The position numbers and the translations under genes are program-made. The notes beneath the pieces are model-generated. The model was given only the letters and a program-made list of their open reading frames with translations, was not told the DNA's origin and ran no database searches. Of a stretch of 64,000 nucleotides of DNA, positions 26,491-34,000 are shown in pieces (position 1 is the first letter of the stretch; each line of letters opens with the position of its first letter). Source of the DNA: an uncultured Flavobacteriaceae bacterium (GTDB taxonomy: Bacteria > Bacteroidota > Bacteroidia > Flavobacteriales > Flavobacteriaceae); contig CANKZG010000001.1 in the NCBI GenBank assembly GCA_947488435.1, positions 984,308-1,048,307 on the forward strand. The letters run 5' to 3'.

Positions 26491-27745
26491 TATTAAAAAG
26501 CATAAATCTTTATTGAAAGATTTCCACGTGATTGTGGAGAAAAAACGTGTGCTTTTTAATGATGGTGAAAATGATATCATCTACACAGGTCTAAATAAGT
26601 ACAATAATAGGCTTCTTTGTTTTATTATGTTTGAGGATGATGAGAACAATTTTCTTAGATATACTCACATGCTTGTTTCGGAAAAGCAGTACAGCAGCTT
26701 CATCAATCAACAAACTTCATTAAGGGAAATATTAGAAACTAACGAAAGTGTTTTCCTAGTTGATTTAAACTACAACTTGAAAGAGATCGACCAAAATCTA
26801 GTTTATGTTTCTGAGATTCCACAGGAATATTTGCCATTACAGGATTCTTATTGCCCTGATTTTATTAAGGAGTCCTCATTTACTTATGCGGTAAGTTTGA
26901 TTGGTGGTCTTGCGGATTCACATAAAGCAGAAGCAAATGAACTATCGAATGTTAGTACTCATTTTTCTGATTTTTTAAAGTCATCAACATCATTTATCCA
27001 TGACTTTGATTTTGAAAATAATATCTATGTTGAAGCTTTGCAAGCTGGCAGTTTTAAAATAAATTTTAGGGTAGACATAAAAAAACCTGCTCAATTAACC
27101 CTTACGGATGTTTCAACCGATAAGATAAACGATTTTCTTTCCAATTATTTCAAGTACTTCTTTAACAAACTTCCAAATGAAGATAATGCCGTCTTTCAAT
27201 CAGATACTGTAGATTCAGAAGATTTTCAAATATTAGAGAAAGAATTGGAGAAAATTTATGAGGAAAAAAGCGCATTACCTCAAGGTGGGGTTGAACAAAA
27301 ACTTATTGATTTAATAAATTTTTCTGCTGCAAAAATTGAAGATATAAACTACGGTGGAAATTTTGAGGAAATAAAATTTGCTCAAAGTACCGTTGATGAT
27401 ACAGATATCCCTTTTGGGGTTATTGATAGTTCATTTATCCCCTCTATAAAGGACAAAATATACGATGTCAGTCTATTTCAAGCAGAACCAATTATATTTA
27501 TAGATGAACAGCCAAAGGAATATAAATTTCAGGTCTATCAGTTCAATACAAACTCTGGTAAAGGTTCAGCTTATTTTACAGATGCAGAAGGCTCAGTATC
27601 TAAAATAACTGTTCATGCTAAGGGTAGAGAAGATTACAAAAACACTTCGTTCACAAAAAGCATGGATGAAGGTAAGCCTTTTACTTTTAAAGGGATTGGA
27701 GAGTATTCCGACAGCAAATTGAAAAAGATTGTTTGCGAACTATAA
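26483..27745 (+). CDS. Unknown 420-residue protein (possibly DUF6575-like), second of a coupled pair
   Basis: Translation begins at GTG 26483 inside the preceding gene. The first 120 residues (ENDIIYTGLNKYNNRLLCFIMFED, then QTSLREILETNESVFLVD) resemble DUF6575-type sensor domains found beside defence genes, though this is from memory and weak. The middle holds a helical section (EILEKELEKIYEEKS) and the end a strand-rich domain (EYKFQVYQFNTNSGKGSAYF). No nuclease, ATPase or membrane motif is visible. It stops 13 bases before a convergent gene, where a hairpin lies. Confidence 0.55.
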   Translation: MFDIKKHKSLLKDFHVIVEKKRVLFNDGENDIIYTGLNKYNNRLLCFIMFEDDENNFLRYTHMLVSEKQYSSFINQQTSLREILETNESVFLVDLNYNLKEIDQNLVYVSEIPQEYLPLQDSYCPDFIKESSFTYAVSLIGGLADSHKAEANELSNVSTHFSDFLKSSTSFIHDFDFENNIYVEALQAGSFKINFRVDIKKPAQLTLTDVSTDKINDFLSNYFKYFFNKLPNEDNAVFQSDTVDSEDFQILEKELEKIYEEKSALPQGGVEQKLIDLINFSAAKIEDINYGGNFEEIKFAQSTVDDTDIPFGVIDSSFIPSIKDKIYDVSLFQAEPIIFIDEQPKEYKFQVYQFNTNSGKGSAYFTDAEGSVSKITVHAKGREDYKNTSFTKSMDEGKPFTFKGIGEYSDSKLKKIVCEL

Positions 27746-27775
27746 GGCTTAGTCATTTCAATGACTTTGCTTAAA
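27746..27775. terminator. Bidirectional hairpin between convergent genes
   Basis: AGTCATT (27751-27757) and AATGACT (27760-27766) form a perfect stem with a two-base gap, extended imperfectly by AAGGC and GCTT outside. It sits between the stop at 27745 and the convergent stop at 27758, overlapping the latter. Confidence 0.5.
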
Positions 27776-27976
27776 ATCATTCTCCTTTAGAACATCCCTA
27801 ACAAATCTAATGGCAGTTGCTACGTGCTGGACATCCTTGCGTTCAAAGGTGTCTTCCTCTAAATAAAAGAGCATTTCTATACCCAAATCAAGAACTTGTG
27901 CCAAACCTTCCCTAGAGCCATAAGCCTCAATAATGGCTAGGTCAATATTTTTTGTATCATCAAAATCTTTGGACAT
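27758..27976 (-). CDS. Small unknown protein
   Basis: A 72-residue acidic, helical, soluble protein (IDLAIIEAYGSREGLAQVLDLGIEMLFYLEEDTFERKDVQHVATAIRF shown here only in outline by its helix pattern) of unknown family. It has a clear open frame and a convergent neighbour. The next minus-strand gene upstream begins 77 bases away. No function can be given. Confidence 0.5.
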   Translation of the reverse strand: MSKDFDDTKNIDLAIIEAYGSREGLAQVLDLGIEMLFYLEEDTFERKDVQHVATAIRFVRDVLKENDFKQSH

Positions 27977-28052
27977 CGTAGTAAAGAATGATTATGCTAA
28001 AGTAGCCTTCTACACGCGATGATCCTAGATAATTACGGCAATGTTCCATCCA

Positions 28053-28289
28053 CTATTGCCAAATGGCTTCAAAAGCTCCTAAAATCTGTTGTTTTAGGTC
28101 AACGGGTACGTTATCATCTACATCCAATCTAACCTTACCTTCGGTCTGGTGGGTCTGCATTACATACATTGGACTGTCAATATCAAAATCACCATCGTAG
28201 GCTGCTTTGATCTCTTCCATTTTATTATTGAATTGTTCTAGCTTGGCGGTGTAATCCTGCCCGTAAAAAAGTTCACTTAGTGGTTTCAT
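28053..28289 (-). CDS. Small unknown protein
   Basis: A 78-residue unrecognised acidic protein with a helical N-terminal half (KLEQFNNKMEEIKAAY) and a strand-like centre (GKVRLDVDDNVPVDL). The same strand and similar size as its neighbour suggest a small accessory cluster. No motif supports a function. Confidence 0.5.
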   Translation of the reverse strand: MKPLSELFYGQDYTAKLEQFNNKMEEIKAAYDGDFDIDSPMYVMQTHQTEGKVRLDVDDNVPVDLKQQILGAFEAIWQ

Positions 28290-28355
28290 ATCATTGTTTT
28301 TATCTATTATTAAACAAAGATACGATAATTAAAATTGATAATTGCCTCTCTTTGT

Positions 28356-28808
28356 TTAGAATGCCCAAGTCATTATGAGGGCTATTATACCTAGCCCCAA
28401 TGGTACGATTAAATCAAGAAAAGATACCAATACTTTTCTAAGCATATCCCAACCTTCAACCTTCATGTGAAACTTTGTCATATCAATATCCATTTGTGGG
28501 TCACCTGCTTTGAATGTAATGGTGTGCATTATTTCTATACCCTTCATTTTCTTTTTGTAATACTTTTGAAATTCATCATCGAAGTACCTTACCACAAGGG
28601 CAACGAAGAAGTATAAGACTATCCACCAAATGAGTTTGTTCAGAAGGGGTAAGTTATGGTTAGGTATGGTAAACCCGAAGAAAGAAACATCGCCTTCACT
28701 GTAATTTACCAATTGGCTAATGGCAATTCCTGTAGCCGAAACTATCATTAGGTTTTTCCTTAACTGTTTTACGTTGCCAAATTCAAGTTTTTCGATTAGG
28801 TTTTCCAT
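28356..28808 (-). CDS. Small membrane protein of unknown function
   Basis: The 150-residue protein has three hydrophobic stretches: about residues 20-35 (LMIVSATGIAISQLV), 55-75 (LLNKLIWWIVLYFFVALVV) and the C-terminal end (IVPLGLGIIALIMTWAF). Between them is a charged loop (DDEFQKYYKKKMKG). It is transcribed away from another one-TM protein gene, whose start is 60 bases to the right, so the two may share control. I do not recognise the family. Confidence 0.6.
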   Translation of the reverse strand: MENLIEKLEFGNVKQLRKNLMIVSATGIAISQLVNYSEGDVSFFGFTIPNHNLPLLNKLIWWIVLYFFVALVVRYFDDEFQKYYKKKMKGIEIMHTITFKAGDPQMDIDMTKFHMKVEGWDMLRKVLVSFLDLIVPLGLGIIALIMTWAF

Positions 28809-28867
28809 TGGTTTATTTTTCCTACAATATACAAAATGGCTTAACTTGCCTTACAAACTATACTGGC

Positions 28868-29467
28868 ATGGATGAACTTAGAAAAGCAAAGAATAAGGAT
28901 AAGATTTTAGAATACCTCTACGATGAAAGACAGTTCGCAATGCCAGTAAGCGATATTGCAATGGCTTTGTTTCAGAATGCAATCGATGCCAAGACTGTGA
29001 TGGACTTGTGCCATGAAATAATAGACTTCGACCCTGACCTGTTGGCTGAAACTATGGTAGGTACTAAGGCTGCTTTTCAAGCCAATGACAATACTTTGTA
29101 CTTCATGGATAACAGCAGTTTTGTTGAAATGGTCGAGCAAGGCAAACGGAAGGAAAAAGTAGCAGACATAAAGCAACGGGAAAGGGATAAGAAACAGGAT
29201 GAAATCCACGAATTGCAACGCAAGAACCTACAGCTAAAGACTAAAACACATTGGATTCCAATTATCGTTTCCATCCTTGGATTTATAATTGCACTAGCGT
29301 CTTTTTTTAAGCCGTCTAACGAGGTTTCAGAACCCGTGGATGATAGTAGGTTAAAAGATATAGAAACAAAAATAGAGCAACTAGAAAACGGTTTAAAGAA
29401 GGATTTGGATAGTTTACAAAACGAACTCTACGAAGCCCAAATGCTTATTAAAAGCTATGAATCCTAG
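28868..29467 (+). CDS. Single-TM coiled-coil protein of unknown function
   Basis: I take ATG at 28868 (199 residues); an in-frame start 20 codons upstream overlaps the divergent gene. A soluble helical N-terminal domain (DKILEYLYDERQFAMPVSDIAMALF) is followed by a charged coiled coil (KQRERDKKQDEIHELQRKN), one membrane segment (WIPIIVSILGFIIALASFF) and a second coiled coil (LKDIETKIEQLENGLKKDLD). The membrane segment between coiled coils resembles membrane-linked signalling or effector proteins, but no catalytic motif is seen. Confidence 0.6.
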   Translation: MDELRKAKNKDKILEYLYDERQFAMPVSDIAMALFQNAIDAKTVMDLCHEIIDFDPDLLAETMVGTKAAFQANDNTLYFMDNSSFVEMVEQGKRKEKVADIKQRERDKKQDEIHELQRKNLQLKTKTHWIPIIVSILGFIIALASFFKPSNEVSEPVDDSRLKDIETKIEQLENGLKKDLDSLQNELYEAQMLIKSYES

Positions 29468-29515
29468 AGGTATCTTTTTTCCTTTGGCAATTTCTAATCG
29501 TCCTTTGGTATCTGC

Positions 29516-29959
29516 TTAATGCGTTAATTTTTTATTCTTTTTCATTACACGTTTATAAATTTCTATCACATCGCTATCATTACCTGTTTTCCATATTATG
29601 AAATCTACCAGCAGCCTTATTATTATCCTTGTGGTAGCAAGTTTCTTTTGTTTTCCATTTATGCCTTTAGGTAAAACCTTATTTATGTATGCATTAAGGT
29701 ATGCTTTTTGTTCTTCGCTAAAATATAATAGTTCAGTTTTTACCTGCTCACCTTTAGGTTCTTCATAATTAATATTAAAAGTCTTTTTATCATATTTACG
29801 CATTAATAGTAATAGCAGGTTCTCCAGATTTGATCCATCTATATTCTGTCCATAAGCAAGCCTTGCAGCATGTGCTGTTAATAAAGCGTAAAAAAGGTAT
29901 TGGTCTCCATAGAAATATATAAGTTTTGTTGTTATGTGGACATCTTGTACTTCTTCCAT
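29516..29959 (-). CDS. Unknown protein near the right end of the element
   Basis: The 147-residue protein is helical and basic towards the C-terminus (EIYKRVMKKNKKLTH), with no signal peptide or clear membrane segment. It is the last gene before the right attachment site and faces inwards from it. The family is not recognised. Confidence 0.55.
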   Translation of the reverse strand: MEEVQDVHITTKLIYFYGDQYLFYALLTAHAARLAYGQNIDGSNLENLLLLLMRKYDKKTFNINYEEPKGEQVKTELLYFSEEQKAYLNAYINKVLPKGINGKQKKLATTRIIIRLLVDFIIWKTGNDSDVIEIYKRVMKKNKKLTH

Positions 29960-29998
29960 TAATTGTTCTTTATTTAATTCTAACTTGTTGTTGCAGAT

Positions 29999-30403
29999 TT
30001 AAGAAATTCTGTACTGTGGCATATATAAATTACCCAAAGATAACTCTTTCCCATTATGTGCGCATAGGAGATGTTTTGTTTGACTAAAATGTATCTCTAT
30101 TAAATTTTTAAAGTCTTTAAGAAGTTTTTCCTCGGAACCATGAAATGAAGTGACTCTAAATGTTCTAAGCGCTCCTTTCATCTTAAAATAACCGACCGAA
30201 ATACATATTATTTTGCCAAATTCTGCCCAAATCCCAGCACTAGAGTAAAATTCCTTTGGTGAAGAATCATCTTTGCGTTTGTAACGTGATTTTTGCTCCC
30301 AAAGCTCTTTTTTTTCTTCGGACAATAAGTCAAAATCAATTTCTTCAGGAACTGTTTCGATATCCAAAAAGAGAACATATTCTAAATTTAATTTGGTAAT
30401 CAT
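29999..30403 (-). pseudogene. N-terminal half of PolB-like 3'-5' exonuclease, split by the element
   Basis: Residues 1-120 belong to the family: ExoI motif FLDIETVPE (catalytic Asp and Glu), the middle FGKIICISVGYF strand, and the first part of ExoII, CAHNGKE. The last 14 residues come from element DNA and end at a stop. The missing FDFP and the ExoIII motif are at 18054-18407. The fragment cannot be catalytically complete. Whether it is still made as a truncated protein is unknown. Confidence 0.9.
30021..30050. other. attR junction
   Basis: Element sequence with the arm ATATATAAA (30021-30029) runs to the AA core at 30042-30043, followed by host sequence CTCTTTCCCATTATG, which on the minus strand encodes HNGKE of the exonuclease. 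Confidence 0.75.
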
Positions 30404-30687
30404 GAATTAAAATATAGATTACTTATTATAATACAATTTTAAAATTTAAATATAACAACTATAGCTTATATATTATAATTGAAGGCTAAGATTTAAATAA
30501 TAAGTTTTCACAACAGAAAAAGAAATCTGTTCATCAAAAGATCTTTAAAAAGAGATGTTCTTTTGCTTACCAATAACCATAGGTTAGGTAGTTTATCGAA
30601 AGGTGAGGTGTTTGCTCAATAAATGGGTAATGTATGCCGTTTTATCTATCCCATGAATTTATGGACAAAACTTTAATACTTTTCATT

Positions 30688-30861
30688 ATGAAATTCTTAA
30701 GAAATAGAAAATCAATGTTGTTCCAATTGGTTATTATTTTTAGCTGCACCCTGTTTATAGCTACTTCTTGCACCAACGATACTTCAGATAGTGAAAATGA
30801 TTTCGAAGTACTCAACCCAGATAATGAAGAAGCCTCAAATACTCATGAGAGTGCGGAATGA
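30688..30861 (+). CDS. Small lipoprotein
   Basis: From ATG at 30688 this is a 57-residue protein with a basic N-terminus, a hydrophobic stretch and a lipobox (FIATSC, Cys28), then a short acidic tail (DTSDSENDFEVLNPDNEE). An in-frame ATG 18 codons upstream would spoil the signal peptide. The family is not known. The 284 bases between it and the exonuclease start are AT-rich and show nothing else. Confidence 0.5.
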   Translation: MKFLRNRKSMLFQLVIIFSCTLFIATSCTNDTSDSENDFEVLNPDNEEASNTHESAE

Positions 30862-31062
30862 ACTTCTCGATCATTAGTTTATGAGAATTAGATCTTAGTT
30901 ATTTATATCAAAACAGATGTAATATTAGAAAATGAGTTGCGATTTAACTACCGTTGTGAGAACCACTTACCCAGAATGAAGCTACCGCAAGTTCTATTTT
31001 TAGTGAAATCGACTGTAGTTAAGACTTAAACTCTAATTGCGTAACTTTACGTAAAAAGTTGC

Positions 31063-32193
31063 ATGAAAAGGTATTGTATACAAATCCTATTTTTAATAGG
31101 TTTCATTTGCTATGGTTGCTCTAATGATGCGATAGAGGAAGTGACTGATGATGATGATGAAATTGCGGTTACTCCAAGTTTTACAGTTTTTGGAGAGAAT
31201 GACACCAGTTTTTTTCAGTTTGATTTTGACGGCGATTTATTAACTGGAGAAACAACGAATTTAACAGCAACCCTAGGAATACCTACCAATATATTTCAAA
31301 CGCAACAAGTGCAGGATCAGCTTACGCTCTATACCTTTGGTCAAGGCGATTTCTCGGCGTATAAATTTAATCCGATAACTGCGACAAATCAGGTTTTTGA
31401 GAATTTTTATAATGTTTCTATTGAACGAACAGTAGTTTGGATATTAAATTCTGAAAATGAATTTTTGTTGGTCAACTTCTCACCAGCCGGCAGCGATATA
31501 CTTACTACTTTAATTTTGCCAAATGGAGGTGGGACTGAAGAAGAATTACTGCTATTAGAAAATGTAGAAGCTTCTTTTGAACCTATTTTTAGGGAAAACA
31601 GGTTAATTGCCCCTTATCAAGATACCGAGGGAAATTTTGGAGTAGTAATCGTAAATGTGGCGGAGCGGGTGATTTTGGCAAATTTTACTTTTGATAATCT
31701 TATGCCCGGTATCGTATTTAATGAGGAAGGAAATATTGTTTTTATATTGACACGAACGGGAGAACAAAGTCGTTATGAGGTAATTGATTTTAATAGCTTA
31801 GAGGTTGTAGATGAAGGAAATTTTTCGCTAAACAGAACATTCCTTCCAGGGCCCCTTGATGGAGGGCAGATCATAGCAAATAGATTATTTTACACCAATC
31901 CCTTTGCGCAACCCGCACCCGTGGATTTTGGTCCTGCTATTTTAGATCTTTCAAATAGTGAAAACCAGATTATCGATTTATTCCCCTTTGTAAGAACTAT
32001 TGAAATGGAAACGCAAAACGACCTTAGAGTTACCGAAGTTATGTACGATAGTGCAACAGGAAATTTTATTGTGCCATATTCACTAGAACCCGGTTTAGAT
32101 ACCTCAAATGGCGGAGTTTTAGTGATTTCTGAGGAGGAAGAATTACTTCAAAATATCAATTTACAGTTTAGGCCAAGCTTTTTACTCAGGTAA
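31063..32193 (+). CDS. Lipoprotein of unknown function, possible propeller
   Basis: The 376-residue protein has a lipobox (CYGC, Cys19) followed by an Asp-rich linker. The body repeats short strand units with Phe, Asn and Asp turns (FTVFGENDTSFFQFDFDG, LTLYTFGQGDFSAYKFNP), which suits a beta-propeller. No catalytic motif is seen. It stands alone between the exonuclease region and a terminator, and is likely exposed to the periplasm or cell surface. Confidence 0.65.
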   Translation: MKRYCIQILFLIGFICYGCSNDAIEEVTDDDDEIAVTPSFTVFGENDTSFFQFDFDGDLLTGETTNLTATLGIPTNIFQTQQVQDQLTLYTFGQGDFSAYKFNPITATNQVFENFYNVSIERTVVWILNSENEFLLVNFSPAGSDILTTLILPNGGGTEEELLLLENVEASFEPIFRENRLIAPYQDTEGNFGVVIVNVAERVILANFTFDNLMPGIVFNEEGNIVFILTRTGEQSRYEVIDFNSLEVVDEGNFSLNRTFLPGPLDGGQIIANRLFYTNPFAQPAPVDFGPAILDLSNSENQIIDLFPFVRTIEMETQNDLRVTEVMYDSATGNFIVPYSLEPGLDTSNGGVLVISEEEELLQNINLQFRPSFLLR

Positions 32194-32208
32194 ATTGTGC
32201 TTTTATAG

Positions 32209-32236
32209 AAACAAACTACGGAGTTTGTTTTAAACA
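32209..32236 (+). terminator. Terminator between convergent genes
   Basis: AAACAAACT (32209-32217) pairs perfectly with AGTTTGTTT (32222-32230) around the loop ACGG, with more T residues after it. Confidence 0.75.
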
Positions 32237-32359
32237 TTGAGTAGCATCTACTAATAAGGACTTTTCTTAGATTTAGAAAGAACAATCTTCGACCAAATAC
32301 ATTTTTATCATAAACCTAGAAAAGAACGCTGGCGTGTCCAAACCGTTTAGTCTTTTATT

Positions 32360-32833
32360 TCAGAATAAAGATTGCTGTTTTACCGGACTTTCATGTGCTA
32401 AAAGCCATTTTTTTCGGTGCAAACCTCCAGCATATCCTACCAAGGAGCCATCACTGCCAATTACCCTATGACAGGGTACAATAATCCATAGTGGATTTTT
32501 ACCATTTGCTGCGGCTACTGCTCGAATTGCTTTCGTATCTCCTAATTTTTTGGAAAGTTCTAAGTATGAGACGGTTTTTCCATAGGGAATCTGAGCCAGC
32601 GCTTCCCAAACCCTTTTTTGAAAAGGTGTTCCTGAGGGGTTTAGCGCAAGACTGAAATTTTTTCTACTCCCTTCAAAGTATTCTTTAAGTTGATAAACAG
32701 CATCCTCCAATACTTCTGGGATAACACTGCTTGTCTCTTGCGTTTCATTTAAAATAGAGATTACCGATATTCCATTGATATCTCCTTCCAATTTTGCGAT
32801 ACCTAAAGGGGTATGTATAAATGCAGTTTCCAT
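32360..32833 (-). CDS. ogt: Methylated-DNA--protein-cysteine methyltransferase
   Basis: This enzyme removes alkyl groups from O6-alkylguanine in DNA to its own cysteine. The 157-residue protein carries the DNA-binding helix (GTPFQKRVWEALAQIPYGKTVSY), the active-site IVPCHRVIG and GYAGGLHRKKWLLAHE. Its start overlaps the stop of the upstream CNNM-family gene (TAATG), so the two are co-translated. The Ogt/MGMT distinction rests on length and lack of an Ada domain. Confidence 0.93.
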   Translation of the reverse strand: METAFIHTPLGIAKLEGDINGISVISILNETQETSSVIPEVLEDAVYQLKEYFEGSRKNFSLALNPSGTPFQKRVWEALAQIPYGKTVSYLELSKKLGDTKAIRAVAAANGKNPLWIIVPCHRVIGSDGSLVGYAGGLHRKKWLLAHESPVKQQSLF

Positions 32834-33954
32834 TACTCAAAGGAGGTGTTTTCCTCAATAATTCCCAATCTTTTCGCTCTATTTGCCCAATTTTTACGAG
32901 CCAGCTGTTGCAAATCTGCTACCCGATCACTTTCATCCATAATCTCAAGCCCTAAAAGTGTTTCGATAACATCTTCCATGGTAACTAAACCACTAATCGA
33001 ACCATACTCGTCAACAACAAGCGCAATATGTTCCCGTTTGGCAATAAATGTTTCAAACAATTGAGGTATAGAAGTGTTGCGATTGGTAACCAATAATTCC
33101 CGTTTGATTGCTGATAGAGAAGTCTGTTCCTTTTTTAAGACCAATTCTTCCAAAATATTATCTTTAAGGACGTAACCCGTTATTTGATCTAAATTCTCCT
33201 TATAAATAGGAATACGCGAAAACCGTAATTTCGGATGCAAATCAAAAAAAGCTTTAACAGATAGGTTTTCATCAGCTACGGTCATAACCGTGCGAGGGGT
33301 CATAATATGTTTTACCTGAATTTGATCAAACTTCAAAAGGTTTTTGATGACCTTAGATTCAGATTCTTGGAAAACGCCTTCTTCTTGCGCTATATCAGCC
33401 ATAGCCGTAAAGTCTTCTCGGCTTAAAACACTACCGTGATGATTTTTACTTCCGATAAGCTTGGTAAACAACTGTAAAACCCATAAAAGCCCTATCCATT
33501 TTAATAACAGGACCAATACGGTAAGGCTTTTTGCTGTAAAGTTCGAGAGCTGTTTCCAGTAGGTAGCACCAATTGTTTTTGGAATAATTTCTGATGCAAC
33601 TAAGATTAATATGGTCATTATGGTCGATACAGCACCCACCATTAGATCTTCGGTAAATTCAATCCCAAAAATAGTTCGGGTAGAACTACCATACAATTGC
33701 ACATAAGCCACTTTTGCCTGTACCCCCACCAAAATTGCACCTACCGTATGGGCGATAGTATTAAGCGTAAGGATGGCAATTAGTGGTTTATCTACATCTT
33801 TTTTTAACTCCTCTAATGTTAAGGCAAAAGATTTTCCTTCTTTCTTCTTAAGGTTAATAAAGGTTGGTGTTACACTAAGCAGTACAGCTTCGAGGATGGA
33901 ACACAAAAAGGAAAAAAAGATGGAAACAATGGCAAATAATATGAGTAATCCCAT
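32833..33954 (-). CDS. CNNM/HlyC-CorC family membrane protein with CBS pair
   Basis: The 373-residue protein has an N-terminal CNNM transmembrane domain (several hydrophobic helices up to about residue 180, including ASEIIPKTIGATYWKQL), then two CBS domains (IMTPRTVMTVADENLSVK and ALVVDEYGSISGLVTMEDVIETLLG). It ends soon after the CBS pair and has no CorC/HlyC domain, which many longer relatives carry. The family is linked to Mg2+ or cobalt efflux and membrane-ion homeostasis. It is co-translated with the ogt gene. Confidence 0.9.
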   Translation of the reverse strand: MGLLILFAIVSIFFSFLCSILEAVLLSVTPTFINLKKKEGKSFALTLEELKKDVDKPLIAILTLNTIAHTVGAILVGVQAKVAYVQLYGSSTRTIFGIEFTEDLMVGAVSTIMTILILVASEIIPKTIGATYWKQLSNFTAKSLTVLVLLLKWIGLLWVLQLFTKLIGSKNHHGSVLSREDFTAMADIAQEEGVFQESESKVIKNLLKFDQIQVKHIMTPRTVMTVADENLSVKAFFDLHPKLRFSRIPIYKENLDQITGYVLKDNILEELVLKKEQTSLSAIKRELLVTNRNTSIPQLFETFIAKREHIALVVDEYGSISGLVTMEDVIETLLGLEIMDESDRVADLQQLARKNWANRAKRLGIIEENTSFE

Positions 33955-34000
33955 AAGATCAGTTTGATTACGAAGGTACTAATAAATTAGAGATTAAAAC

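Larger units (their letters stand above)
18408..30043. mobile_element. Serine-integrase genomic island inserted in an exonuclease gene
   Basis: The two halves of one exonuclease gene flank this 11,636-base segment. The only bases shared at the two junctions, if the gene is restored in frame, are AA on the plus strand (18406-18407 and 30042-30043). A two-base core is what large serine recombinases use. Such a recombinase gene starts 41 bases inside the left end. The element carries a polymerase-like gene, a second small recombinase, an unrecognised gene pair and small unknown genes. I see no relaxase, type IV secretion, capsid or terminase gene, so it is either mobilised by others or a satellite-like element. 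Confidence 0.88.
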
